This document shows positions 39,740 through 50,422 of a DNA stretch of 64,000 nt, one piece after another. How positions within the stretch are numbered: position 1 is the first letter of the stretch; the number at the start of each line of letters is the position of its first letter. Location: the NCBI GenBank assembly GCA_047495785.1, contig JBLDXI010000032.1, forward strand, positions 4,030,001 through 4,094,000, given 5' to 3'. The DNA is from Lepidodermella squamata. Its lineage: Eukaryota > Gastrotricha. Below the pieces are notes generated by a model. The model was not told the DNA's origin, made no database searches, and was given only the letters and a program-made list of their open reading frames with translations. Position numbers and translations under genes: made by a program.

Positions 39740-40132
39740 AGCAGCCTAATTGTATATTCCGGTTGACTGCAAAACTCATTTGAACTCGTGGCGTATTTGT
39801 GCGTTAAAAGTTGAAAAAATAAATATGTTTCCTTCCAATATTTGAATTTTCCTGGTGGGTCACGACTAAAATTACCTATTATACTAGAATTTATTGACGT
39901 GACAATCAGGCGTGCCCTTGATTTTAAATGCTCCTGGATCGTGGGACGTCAGCCAATATTGGCCTCAATTTTCGGAATGCAAATCGTTTTTTATTGGTTT
40001 TACATCACACCGCAATTTATGCCCACGCGGAAATTAGCCATTCTTTGTTCAAATTTGCGGAGGTGCTAACTTGCTGAGTGCAAAATAATTTTTCATTTTT
40101 TTTCATTGTTGCCGACCGATTGAACTGGTGAA
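39740..40132. other. intergenic
   Basis: About 390 bases with the AATAAA of the upstream gene. Nothing else is seen. Confidence 0.35.
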
Positions 40133-40441
40133 ATGTCTCGCTCTTGTGTGGGTCTACTTGCTTTCTGCCTTTGCTTGATCGCCAGCACCGTCATGGCTAG
40201 ACCTCGCCAGCATGCAGTCAATGGCGTCTTTTCATCACTTCTATTAGACGGCGATCATGTTCAGCCGTTATCTCAAAACGGTGTTGACTTTGACGAAACT
40301 CTACAGCGAGAGGATCCTTCGTATGCCGCACCTGTGCAACAAAACTATCCGTCGGAGGACATGCTTGGTAGCGAATCGGCTTACATCCAAAAAATTGCGA
40401 ATTACCTACGCGGCGAGGATATCGCCAACTTTTACGATTGA
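40133..40441 (+). CDS. small secreted acidic protein
   Basis: 102 residues. Signal peptide (MSRSCVGLLAFCLCLIASTVMA). The mature chain opens RPRQHAVNG, then turns acidic. It ends in a likely helix (SAYIQKIANYLRGEDIANFYD). No dibasic sites and no Cys in the mature part, so it is probably secreted whole. AATAAA is at about 40610. Family not recognised. Confidence 0.52.
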   Translation: MSRSCVGLLAFCLCLIASTVMARPRQHAVNGVFSSLLLDGDHVQPLSQNGVDFDETLQREDPSYAAPVQQNYPSEDMLGSESAYIQKIANYLRGEDIANFYD

Positions 40442-40953
40442 AATTCGAATAAGCAAATATTGATTATTTAGCTTATTCTTGCTGTCTGCTATTCTTAAAC
40501 TTTAAAATTATCCCCGTATCAAATTCGTTCCTTGAATAACCCTTGTTCATTCCTATAGGCGCCTGATGATGACGCCTTAAAACTGCGTCGCGCAATTTAA
40601 GAAATGAAAGAATAAAATGTACGCATAATGGATTTGTTTCAATTAAAAAATAATTGGCTATTCTAATGTCCTAATGAGAACAGTCATTTCGGTCAGGAGA
40701 AAAGCGGAAGTCTTTAACACTTTTTTTACGGATAAATAATTAATTTCTGCCCAGACGCTTCCGTTCGCACTTGATTTCTAGTTGACTCGGCCGTGGCCCC
40801 ACACTTGAAACTGCGCATTTTTGATGAAGCGCGCAAAAAAAACATGGGGGTGTCTGGGCCGCATGCCTATTTAAAATGCGCGCGAGGTGACGATTAAAAA
40901 GAATCAGTCCGAATATAGTTCTGAAATATTAATCAGTACACTATTTCTTTAAA
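40442..40953. other. intergenic with TATA-like box for the next gene
   Basis: About 510 bases. TATTTAAA at 40868-40875 lies about 80 bp before the ATG at 40954. Nothing else is seen. Confidence 0.4.
40868..40875 (+). promoter_or_regulatory. TATA-like box
   Basis: TATTTAAA about 80 bp before the ATG at 40954. Confidence 0.4.
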
Positions 40954-41502
40954 ATGACAACAGCTGTTAAAATTCTCATGCAATTAGCCGTTGTTGTAGC
41001 GGTTGTCTCGGCGAGACGGTCGAAAATTGTTGGCTCAGGCAATGCCATGGTGTTTTCGATAAAGCAGTCCGGCAATGGTGGGAATGTTGACGGTTTGGAG
41101 GTCGAATCACTCAACGGCCGTGCTATGCGCGTCTCACCAACGGTTGAGGTGATCAAATCGCAACGCTACAAACGTGGTGACGAAGAAGAAGACCACTCTG
41201 GAGCGACGATTGAACACGAGTCGAATTCAGAGTCGCACGAAGGCGATAGCGATGAGGAACATGGCGAGAGCCTTGAGGAAGTTGCGAAAAAACGAGCTGG
41301 CCCTGGAGCGGCTCGATTTCTCGCTACCCACCGGGCTCGGCGTTCCCCAGCTCTCGGCCGCCTGCGAATGAAGATGAATAAGCGCGGGCATTGGACTGCG
41401 GAGAACTGGGAGGAGAACGATCCTTATGGTGAGGACAAGCGTGCTGTTGGCACCGATTGGAGCCCGGCTCAACGCGTCAACAAAGGCGTGTTCAAAGGCT
41501 GA
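40954..41502 (+). CDS. neuropeptide precursor, PxxGR family (copy 1)
   Basis: 182 residues. Signal peptide over about residues 1-20. The propeptide has YKR, an acidic Glu/His/Ser spacer, then KKR. Next comes a run of basic-site-bounded segments: AGPGAARFLATHRA, RR-SPALGRLRMKMNKR, GHWTAENWEENDPYGEDKR and AVGTDWSPAQRVN. SPALGRLRM matches SLRPVLGRHMF and SPPAAAGRVRM in the next gene. This is a multi-peptide precursor. No Gly precedes the cleavage sites, so the peptides are probably not amidated. AATAAA is at about 41527. Family not recognised. Confidence 0.68.
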   Translation: MTTAVKILMQLAVVVAVVSARRSKIVGSGNAMVFSIKQSGNGGNVDGLEVESLNGRAMRVSPTVEVIKSQRYKRGDEEEDHSGATIEHESNSESHEGDSDEEHGESLEEVAKKRAGPGAARFLATHRARRSPALGRLRMKMNKRGHWTAENWEENDPYGEDKRAVGTDWSPAQRVNKGVFKG

Positions 41503-41992
41503 GACGCATTTCAATATTCAGCGATCAAATAAATTGCATCTCAAGCTCTTTTATAATTGTATCACCGAAGAATTAATTGCAAATAATTTTAAATAAAAGG
41601 CTTATAGATCTTACATTATCCAACTTTGTTCTTACCTTCTCCAAGTTGAAAAATAGAAAGTGCTTAGGTCGAAACTTAGGAAATCAGGATTAAATCGATT
41701 AAAGCTTCCAAATTATTTTACAATGAATCATTCTGATTTATTGATTTTTCGAAATTTCTCCATTTTTTCCCTCAATTTACGCGTTTCGAAGTGCAGCTTA
41801 CTATATCGGTGTTCTGATAAAGAGTGGTTTTATATAACCCTGCTTTCTCCGCCTTTTTTCAACACCCGAGCCGTTACGCAAAATCGCTACATTTTCACTG
41901 AATTGATAATTAAGCACCAGAGGAGGCCACAGAGGAGAGAAATGGAGGGAAATTTATTTAGTCCATTCGAGATTCATTCTTCATTCGCAGCA
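41503..41992. other. intergenic with TATA box for the next gene
   Basis: About 490 bases. TATATAA at 41831-41837 lies about 155 bp before the ATG at 41993. Upstream in-frame ATGs (for example 41942) do not begin a leader. Confidence 0.4.
41831..41837 (+). promoter_or_regulatory. TATA box
   Basis: TATATAA about 155 bp before the ATG at 41993; this would give a leader of about 125 bases. Confidence 0.35.
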
Positions 41993-42529
41993 ATGGCTCG
42001 TTTTCTAGAACTTTTTTCTCTAACCTGCTTGTTCTTCGGAGTCGTCATGGCCCGAGGCGGTACGGAGGACGATGGCGGCACAATGGCGAAACGGCCCCGT
42101 CCAGCCGCTGGTCGGCACCTAGTTGAATACCGCGTCGGGCCTAGTAGCCTGGCGAAACGTTCGTTGCGCCCCGTCCTCGGGCGCCACATGTTCGATAAGC
42201 GCACCCCACCCTACCTCGGCTACAGCCGCTACGCCAAAATGCAGGCAATGAAGCAGGAATTCGGATCACCCACAGTGCAAAAACGCGGCTTCGTTTTCGA
42301 TGGAGATGCGCTTCAAGTTTCGAAGCGCTCGCCGCCAGCTGCGGCCGGCCGCGTGAGAATGACTAAGCGCATCCCGCATAAAGGTAAGCGTATTCCGCAT
42401 AAGGGTCGCGCATCTTTCTGGACCAATAGCAATCCAGTCTATCAACAAGTTGTCAAACGATCTACTCTCCTACAGCAGCAAAATAAGTTCAACAAGAAAC
42501 TGTTAGGCTTCGTCGGTCGATCGTTCTAA
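41993..42529 (+). CDS. neuropeptide precursor, PxxGR family (copy 2)
   Basis: 178 residues from 41993, which begins a signal peptide (MARFLELFSLTCLFFGVVMA). Multiple KR sites release candidate peptides: PRPAAGRHLVEYRVGPSSLA, SLRPVLGRHMFD, TPPYLGYSRYAKMQ (start of a longer one), GFVFDGDALQVS, SPPAAAGRVRMT, then the tandem pair IPHKG-KR-IPHKG. A basic C-terminus follows. Three segments share P-x-x-x-GR. It is the most peptide-rich precursor in the window and a paralog of the gene at 40954. AATAAA is at about 42706. Not matched to a named family. Confidence 0.72.
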   Translation: MARFLELFSLTCLFFGVVMARGGTEDDGGTMAKRPRPAAGRHLVEYRVGPSSLAKRSLRPVLGRHMFDKRTPPYLGYSRYAKMQAMKQEFGSPTVQKRGFVFDGDALQVSKRSPPAAAGRVRMTKRIPHKGKRIPHKGRASFWTNSNPVYQQVVKRSTLLQQQNKFNKKLLGFVGRSF

Positions 42530-42768
42530 AATAATTCCTGTTTAATAATGCGTGATAATGAGCAGTGATCGGTTGATGTCTTAAATGATTCCGACCTGCT
42601 AAAAATCGAAAGTTTATTATCAAAAACACAATTTTTGAGACACCGCGGTGTTTATTAGTTTTCTGAATGCAAAATCAGTCCGTGCCGTATTAGTTGAAGG
42701 TTTTAATAAAACATGTGTCTGATCGCCTAATTAAATTTTAATTGCAATTTAAAAATAAATTTTCAAGT

Positions 42769-45492
42769 TCATGTATCATCCCCGCATTTTTGCGAGTTTT
42801 CAATGATTAACGGGATGAAAAGCAGCGTAGGACTGCCGAAGGAGATGAGAAGGCAAAATAGAAAGGTGAGATGATCGAATTTCGTGATGAGTTCGCCCCA
42901 TTTTAGCCCATTATTGATGTGGACGCGGACAATTTCTTCCTGATCGGCATCTGCGTCGTAACTATCCGCCATTTCGTCGTCAGAAGACGATGACGACGAT
43001 GATGACGAATGACTTGTCTTACTACCAAGCTTTATTGGGCTGACTTTATTCTGCGGCGATTCAAATTTGATGCTAACTTTTCGCTTCGTCGGAGTGTCCC
43101 CAATCGGAACTGATATGCCATTGCCGATTCGAACGTGGCCATTCGATTTCGGCCGGATGCAGGGTGATAAATGCTCGACATCAATTTCGACCCCTTCTTC
43201 GTCCACGGACTCAATAGCATATTTGTACCTCGAAGCACTGAATTCATCCTAAACGAAAGATAAAAATTGAAAATACCAAAAGAAATTTATGAAAAATCCA
43301 CCTTAACGTAAATTTGAATTTTCGGCGAAATTAATTTAAAATTTAAATTTTTTTGAAAACATTTTCAACTCACTATTTCTCTATCAATAGGCAAGGGAAT
43401 TGGGGTGATTCGCTGCCGATCCGGACTAAATAAGGTCATATCGAGTGATAGATAATCATTTTGAGTAGCTCGACTGATCCTTGTCGGCTGTTCCTTCGTC
43501 ACAACGGCCGCTGTGTTATTGTCGTTGATCGATTTGCGCCGACCATCCGCACCGTTGATTGTTATTTCAGGCACCTTCTGTTTCGACTTGCTGCTCGCTA
43601 ACAGAGTCGCAGCTGCCACTGCCACCTTGCTCGACGTACTCATCCGGCGGCGAGCTGCCGACTCCGATGCTGGCGATGGTTTCAGTGAAACATCGCTCGT
43701 CCGCTTCGAGGCCGTTCCTGCAGCCAGTAATCTGCCGGCAATTGGGGCGAAAGCAAGGGACATTCGTCGCATCGGGGCATTGTTAGGGGCCAACAACCCG
43801 CCGGCCATACTTCCAATGCCGCTTTTCACATCCTTATCAGACTTGACTGCATTCGTCGCATGGCTTCCACCCTCCAGAATCATTTGATTGATGCCACTAG
43901 GCATTTGTTGCGTCCATAGCAACGGGAAAACTGTCGACATTTTGTAGATCCATTTCGGCGGGGCGGAGGTCGTGCATCTCAACATTCGCTCAGCCACAAC
44001 TGATTGGAAGATGCAAATCGAACTGGTCACAATAAGAGCGATGATGTATTTCGACAATGCGGTGACAGCATCGCTAGACTTCGGCATTTCCCCAGTTACA
44101 ATTGTTTGAAACACGACTAGAGTCAGCATGTTCGTCGTGCCGAAGCCGACCCGGTCCGAGGTTGAATCAGTGCTAGGGATGACGAAGACCAGCAGCTGAA
44201 TGATGCTCAGAGTTGCGCACGGGAAGATGAGGTTGATGACGTAGAACGAGTATTTCCGCCGGACGACGAAGTTGTAGCGAACTCGGGTGAAAGTTTCACC
44301 GGTGAAGTTGTAAAAGTGATCGTAGACCACAGACTGGCTTTGGCACAGCGCCCATTGCGGGCTCGAGAACGCGTCGTCGACTACGGCAGTCGAATTGCGG
44401 TCAAAGGTCATTGCGGTCGAGTCAAGTGACCATGACTCGAATTCAAATGTACACTATAAAGCAGAAAATGTGCAATTTTAAGTATTTTCATTGCGAACAT
44501 ACCGTTTGAATGTCAAAGGGGAATTCGAGCAGCTTCAAGTCGCACCATGTTCGTGACGTACCGGTTGGAACGAATTTCATCGTCCCATCAAACGAAACCC
44601 TGACGACAAAGCGATTGTCCTGAAAATTGAGAAAAGTTGTCTGATTTTTTTTCAAAATCATGAAAAATGCCTAGACCTTTGAAATTGCGTACAGATGATC
44701 GGCACTATCTGAAATTCATACTCGAAATTAGTTTAATGAGAAATTTAATTGAGAAAAACTTACTGGTCATCTGATGAATTGAATTACAAGTACAAAAATT
44801 AGTGATTCCGAGACGTATCAGGGATTTATAAACTTACCGCAACATCAGGAAGCCAGATCTGTAATATCGAAACATGCGAAAAATGATGGCAGAATTTAGA
44901 TTCTTTTTACCTTTTCTGAATCAAAGGCCAGCATTGTAACGTTATCGTACTTCTTCGGATTCCTTTATGTTTATAATTTGGCATTGAATTATCAAATCGT
45001 TACTATTCATGAACTCACCATGTGAGCCGGCGATCTTCCCAAGACTGTTGAAATAAATGTAAATCGCTAACTAAAATTATGAAGGCAGTCACCTACCATA
45101 AACAAAGCTATGACGGACTCCAAGATGCCCTCCTTTTCGATAGTCGACTTAACTTTCATCATTAGCAGGTCCATTTTGATAACGGTCGGACGCTTCGGGA
45201 CCTGAAATTATCACTTGTAAAACGCGTCTAAAGTATCGCCGAAATTTCAGACCAATTCTTTGCGGTACGAATCAAACATAATTCTCAGCAAATCGTTCAA
45301 ATCGTCAATGTCATCATTGTTGGTTTGCGTACCCTCTGTTCATATAACAAAATTGATTGATTGAATTAAATGTAAAATTGCGGAATTCGTAAAGGACTTA
45401 CCTTCGTTTGCAGCCTTCATTATGGCCGAGCCATCAGCAAGGTGGCTGAAACAAATGAAGAATTGAAAAGCGGATATCACTCTGATCAGCAT
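42769..45492 (-). CDS. Cys-loop ligand-gated ion channel subunit, nAChR-like (paralog H)
   Basis: The start at 45492 is chosen because it opens directly on MLIRVISAFQFFICFSHLA; an in-frame ATG further upstream (45600) lacks a leader at its start. Several small exons cover the extracellular domain: RKELV, then a VKMDLLMMKV-like segment near 45150, WCDLKLLEFPFDIQT near 44540 and ESWSLDSTAMTFD. The large exon 43365-44411 has no intron between M1 and M2: VYDHFYNFTGETFTRVRYNF, LIFPCATLSIIQLLVFVI, TSDRVGFGTTNMLTLVVFQ, M3 and PLLWTQQMPSGINQMILEGG. The loop is long. The last exon(s) (42769-43250) carry a Ser-rich stretch and M4 (LTFLFCLLISFGSPTLLFIPLII), ending QKCGDDT. No vicinal Cys pair is seen. 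Confidence 0.8.
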
Positions 45493-46059
45493 TGCTCCTA
45501 GCAGGGCGAATTCGCTTGAATATTCCGGAACAAGTGTCAAATGGGACAAAAAACCAGCGACCAAAACTCTGCGACTCAAGTGGATGTCATTTTTTATCAT
45601 TATTAGCGTATGCGAGAGCAGCTAATTAGAATAATTAATTGCACTCTAAATACTCCGGAAAAAACTCTCCCAGAAGCCTCACGAGGGCATTTTTCAGCGG
45701 AAAATCGAGCCGAAGCGTAATCTGATCTTTCATTCTGACAATTCCGCTTTTTATCTTAGCGATTTAATGGGTTAGATTACCATATAATCTAAATAGAACT
45801 AGAAAAAATGTCTAGACGTTCGTCGGCCTGCTAACAATGGAGAGAATTATGATTGATAAATTATGGCGCGAAAGTTATCGATTTCTTTACACGGTTAACT
45901 TCATCATTTCGCAATAGCTCAGCAAATTTCAGTGATTTTGGGACAATTATTTTATTGATTTAAGTGTTAAACAGCAAACGGAAAAGCGTATTTACGCATA
46001 TATACGAACAGAAACAGTTCAAAGGCTTTAGTTTATACTTTTTTAGTCATCTTAGACGT
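45493..46059. other. intergenic between paralogs H and I
   Basis: About 570 AT-rich bases. Nothing seen apart from scattered A-rich runs. Confidence 0.35.
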
Positions 46060-48546
46060 TCAGACATTGCCGCCACATGTTTCTTCCATCAAGGCGAGCG
46101 GCAAGAAGAGAATCATAGGTAAAAAGATGGCCAACGAGGCGCAAACTGTGAACGTAAGGCCATCTAGACGGGTGACAATAGCGCCCCAAGCTCGGCCGAT
46201 TTCGATCAGTTGAAATTCGTCGACTAGGCGTGACGTAGTTTTGCGCAAATTCGCCGAGTTGCGCCGGCTTGTGTTACCTGATGGCTGATTGATGACACCA
46301 CCCAACAACTCTGAGAACGGCTCCTCTCCGGAATAAGTGTTCGAAAGCACAGCGTAAGGCAGATATGGCCGAGGAGAGTTGATATAAGTCTAAAAAAATA
46401 TGGAATTATCAGGTAAACAACGGCAAAAATTCTCTCACATTTCCGAGGCTTGGCCTTCGAAAATTTGTGTTGAAGGTCTTGAAGTACTTGGTACCAGGCC
46501 GGAAGAGTCTCGTTTCATCCTCGCTGATGCAATCGGGCAGTTTCATGTAACCATCATCGACATTCTCCGACGCCGAGTGAATCAACTTTGCGGATTTCAT
46601 CGACGATTTACGCGCAACTCCGCCCCTCAATGATGTCATCCTACTAGCGTTTATCGAAATCGAATTTTCCATATCATCGTCAGGCAACGTGGCGCAAGCT
46701 GCTAGCAATGTCTGTGACTGTTGCGATCGGCGTCTCTGTTGATTATTCAGTGTCTGGTTGTGATATCTCGAATTCGATTTTTTCGCTGTCTGAGTTTTGC
46801 TGTTGCTCATTTGTCGCCGTTTTGCGGTCGATCGGAAGAAGAAATCAGCGCAGCTTGACCGCCGCTCCTCTTCATACTCGATGATAATTGATGGATCTTT
46901 GCCATGGTCGTCACCGGGTGGCGACAGCATGATGAGGGGATTCTGACTTCCAAAGCTACTCTGGTTGAGTAAGGTCGGTTTGTTCGAATTCGCTGGGGTG
47001 GAATAGCCAGACTGATTCGCCTCGCCCATGTCTTCCTCTGTTGGCTTCTGTGTCCAAGTGCTCAAAATCATTCCAGCTATCCCAGTTGGCAACTGGGAGT
47101 GCCATAGCAGTGGCAGACGGAGTTTAACCAGCCAAGCTGGCGGTGGGGTGGTTGTAGGACGGAGAAGTCTTTCGGCAGTTACCGATTCTAAAATTCCCAG
47201 CGCGCTAATGATGATCAGGGCGATGATGTATTTCGAGAGGGCTGTGACGGAATCACTCGATTTCGGCATCTCCTCCGTGATAATTGTTTGAAATACGACA
47301 AGGGTGAGTAGGTTCGTAGTACCAAAAGCAACTCGATCCGAGGAAGCACTGATATCAGGCAAAATGTTATTTATTTAGCCTAATCTATTTAGTCTTACTC
47401 TGTCGACGGAATAGCGAATACAAGAAGTTGAATTAAGCTCAAGGTAGCTGTCGGGAAAATCAGGTTGATGATGTAGAAAGTTGACTTCCTCCGCACGACA
47501 AAATCGAAGCGAACTCGTGTGAAGTTTTCGCCCGAAAATTCGTACAAATAATCGTAGACAGTTGCGCGGTGTTGGCAAAGCGCCCATTGCGGGCTAGCAA
47601 AGGCATCGTCTACTAAGGCATCCGAACTTGTATTGAATGTCATCGTACTGGAATCAAGAGACCACGATTCAAACTCAAAGCTGCACTGTGTGAATATGAT
47701 AATTGTCCAAATCTAGGTCAAATAAATAATATCGAAACTTACGGTTTGTACGTCGAATGGAAACGTGATGAGTTTCAAATCGCACCAAGTTCGAGCTGTT
47801 CCAGTTGGGACGAATTTCATTGTCCCATCGTGGCTGACTCGAACGACAAATCGCGTGTCTTTTGAAATCGAATACAAATGATCGGCTGAATTCGTCATCG
47901 CGATGTCCGGCAACCAAACTTTGTCGGAATCGAAGGCTAACACAGTCGTATTGCTGTATTCTCGAGGGTCCCTGTAAAAAAAAAGTTGTTTTTTTGCAAT
48001 TTGATGTCATTATAGCTTGTACCAAGTGAGTCGTTGATCTTTCCATTCCTGTATAAACCAAGATTTAACATATTTCAATTAAAATTAAGTAAGGAAACAA
48101 ACGATAAATAAGGCTACGACTGATTCGAAGATGCCTTCACGCTCGTTTGTGCTTTTAACTTTGATCAGAAGCAAATCAAGACGGACTGTGGTCGGTCTCT
48201 TCGGCACTAGTTCTTTGTGATAGTCGCCGAAAATTACGATAATCAGCTCGTTCAGATCGTTGCCATTGTCCAACTCCTGGTTTCGCCTATTCGGCGGCGT
48301 TGTCACTTCTCGATCGAGTTTAAGTGAATCTTCCTTTTTTATTTTACGGCCTTGGTAAAGTTAAACAATTTTAAGACATTTAATCATTTGAAAAATGCCC
48401 AACTCACGAGTTTCTTCGATTGCGTGTTTTTGAAGCATTAACTGCTGCTGTTGGTCTTTTTGAGACTTCCCGATTATCGCTCCATCACTTAGCAGCAGCA
48501 TTAAGCTGCTAATAACAACGGCGAAAAACGTAACTGTCAGGTACAT
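46060..48546 (-). CDS. Cys-loop ligand-gated ion channel subunit, nAChR-like (paralog I)
   Basis: Starts at 48546 with a signal peptide (MYLTVTFFAVVISSLMLLLSDG); an acceptor-like GATTTTAG lies 4 bp upstream. Exons in order: a Gln-rich N-terminus; KELVPKRPTTVRLDLLLIKV (about 48110-48290); EWKDQRLTW; WLPDIAMTNSADHLYSISKDT and WCDLKLITFPFDVQT (47743-47975); CSFEFESWSLD plus M1 (LIFPTATLSLIQLLVFAIP); SSDRVAFGTTNLLTLVVFQTII, M3 and PLLWHSQLPTGIAGMIL (46409-47350); and M4 (LTFTVCASLAIFLPMILFLPLAL, about 46080-46150), ending EETCGGNV. The Asp at M2 -1' suggests cation selectivity (inference). Loop C lacks adjacent cysteines. Confidence 0.83.
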
Positions 48547-48897
48547 TTCATCGAACTAAAATCTAGTTCACTTGTATCGTAGAATTTGTCAGGATGTGTG
48601 CCAAACCAAGGCGCTATAAAATGCGGGCGGAGTAAGTTATTCAGCGCTGATGGACCTGACTCTTGCGAGAGAAAAAAATAAGCACAAGGACTCTCGCCCC
48701 TTGCGCCAATTTCTGGCAGCGCTAAAACAAAAATTCGATACCAATTTTATTTAGATAGATTTCCAGACAGATTTTTGCCACTTGACAAGTCAATAGCACC
48801 GACAAATTTTGGTACTTACAAAATTACAAAAATAATGCTTTCCAATTTCACAATTAATTTATGTTTAATTGAACATCCAGTTCCAGCGAAATTGTTT
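48547..48897. other. intergenic
   Basis: About 350 bases with a TATAAAA near 48615 on the plus strand. That orientation does not suit paralog I. Nothing else is seen. Confidence 0.35.
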
Positions 48898-49086
48898 TTA
48901 TCCGCCTCGATTTCGAGCCGAAGAAAAAATTTGCTCGTTGTAGCGACGAATAGGCTGCTTGCCCTGATTTGAAAACCCAAGTTTTTCCAACATTTCATCA
49001 ATAGAACTGGCCGAGATTGGTGCCGTCAGAAGGCAGAAAATTGCCACCAAGGCAACACAGACGATTAAAAACTGATTTTTAAACAT
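48898..49086 (-). CDS. RRYxxxIFS peptide precursor, copy 1
   Basis: 62 residues. Signal peptide (FLIVCVALVAIFCLLTAPISA). A short helix (SIDEMLEKLGF) leads to PIRRYNEQIFSSARNRGG at the C-terminus. The motif RRY-x3-IFS matches the two genes to the right on the same strand. It is the shortest copy. Likely a small secreted signalling peptide cut at RR. No cysteines in the mature part. Confidence 0.65.
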   Translation of the reverse strand: MFKNQFLIVCVALVAIFCLLTAPISASSIDEMLEKLGFSNQGKQPIRRYNEQIFSSARNRGG

Positions 49087-49659
49087 TTCACTAAGACAAA
49101 GAAAATTAGTTGAAAAGTCAGGAATTGACTCAATTATTAGGAAAAGTCAGCAGTTGACTCAATTATCAATCACGGGATTTTGCTGCTTAGTATGGATTTA
49201 ATAAATTATGACCTGTAGCGATAGAGCATTACTTCGTGTGCGCAGTAGCAATTCGAATGGCCTTTGAGGTAATTATTTCTATTGCGAAAATTCTACGACC
49301 TAGAAATTATTGATAATCGCGAAACTTCTGAGTTTCACTGCGTTCCGCCTAAATAATCAATTGTCCAAAATATGTAGGCAATAGCTAATTAAGCAGCAAG
49401 GCAGGTATATGCTGTCAGCAAACCAAGTCACGGTTCATCACTCATGAAACGGATTTTGGTCATAAAGACCTTTGCCCTGGTTCTCCTGGGATTCTTGCGT
49501 CTTTCCCTCATGATGATACCAGCGAAATGAGAAACGAGAGAGATTGATTTTACGAGAGACATGTGTTTATTTGTATCTTATACTGGATACTGGTTATAAG
49601 GAGATCGAGAAATATGCGATCGCTAAGAAAGAAATTAGGAACTTGAATTTACAGTACTT
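49087..49659. other. intergenic
   Basis: About 570 AT-rich bases; nothing seen. Confidence 0.35.
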
Positions 49660-49965
49660 TCAGCAACAATAACGCGTTCTTTTCGCAGCATAGTGCGAGT
49701 GTCTTTTCGGCGGTGTCTTCTTCCGGTAGGAGAAGATCGGCTCGATGTAGCGGCGCCGTGGATTGCCACCATTTCGCCGAACAGCACTTTCGAGCAGTCC
49801 TAATGCCTCCAACAACTGCTTCAAGCGAAACTCACTGAAAGCCGAGCCTATGGGCTGAGTTATTGGAACTGCATTGTCTTCTTGTAGCTCCGTGTCATTG
49901 GTCGACTGCGCGACGATAGCAGCCAATAAAGTTGCCAATATTGATAGAGCGAATAGTATTCGCAT
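49660..49965 (-). CDS. RRYxxxIFS peptide precursor, copy 2
   Basis: 101 residues. Signal peptide over about residues 1-19. An acidic propeptide (TNDTELQEDNAVP) is followed by a helix (FRLKQLLEALGLLESAVRR), then NGGNPRRRYIEPIFSYRKK. The tail is very basic and ends in Cys-Cys. The core YIEPIFSYR aligns with YNTPIFSHR of copy 3 and YNEQIFSSAR of copy 1. A minus-strand TATAAG at about 50040 lies roughly 75 bp upstream of the start. Confidence 0.65.
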   Translation of the reverse strand: MRILFALSILATLLAAIVAQSTNDTELQEDNAVPITQPIGSAFSEFRLKQLLEALGLLESAVRRNGGNPRRRYIEPIFSYRKKTPPKRHSHYAAKRTRYCC

Positions 49966-50422
49966 AAGTATTTGAATTGTTGAAAAAATATAAATGTTGT
50001 CCTGCGCTTAAAATCAGTAATTTCGCCGCTGGTTCTTATAAATGACCTGTTTTGGCGACCGGTTTAATCATCAGCACGCGATTAAAGCTGGGTTATACTT
50101 CTGATAGGAAGCTGATTCAGACTGGTAACTATGCGAACCGAAATAATAGCCGGCGGCGACGGGGTGTTAATCGTTATTTTAATTACTCTTAAAATTACAA
50201 CGCATTTCTGTAAAGTGGCGAAGCTAATTGATTTTTTATACGAAGGCAATTATTAGGCGTTAAATGCATTCTAAAAATATGGAGGCGTTGTAGCGTAAAA
50301 TATTAACTATTAACCTCAGATTATTAAACAAAAATTACATAGAAAATTATCTTCAAGACAAAAACAGCTTTATTCGTAATCAACGAATTTCCACAGTGCG
50401 AAAACGTCGCGCGATAACATGG
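49966..50422. other. intergenic with promoter of copy 2
   Basis: About 460 bases; nothing seen apart from the TATAAG noted for the gene at 49660-49965. Confidence 0.35.

Noticed and set aside
43513-43887. Plus-strand open frame of 124 codons
   Set aside because: It is antisense to the long cytoplasmic-loop exon of channel paralog H, whose frame is supported by paralogs.
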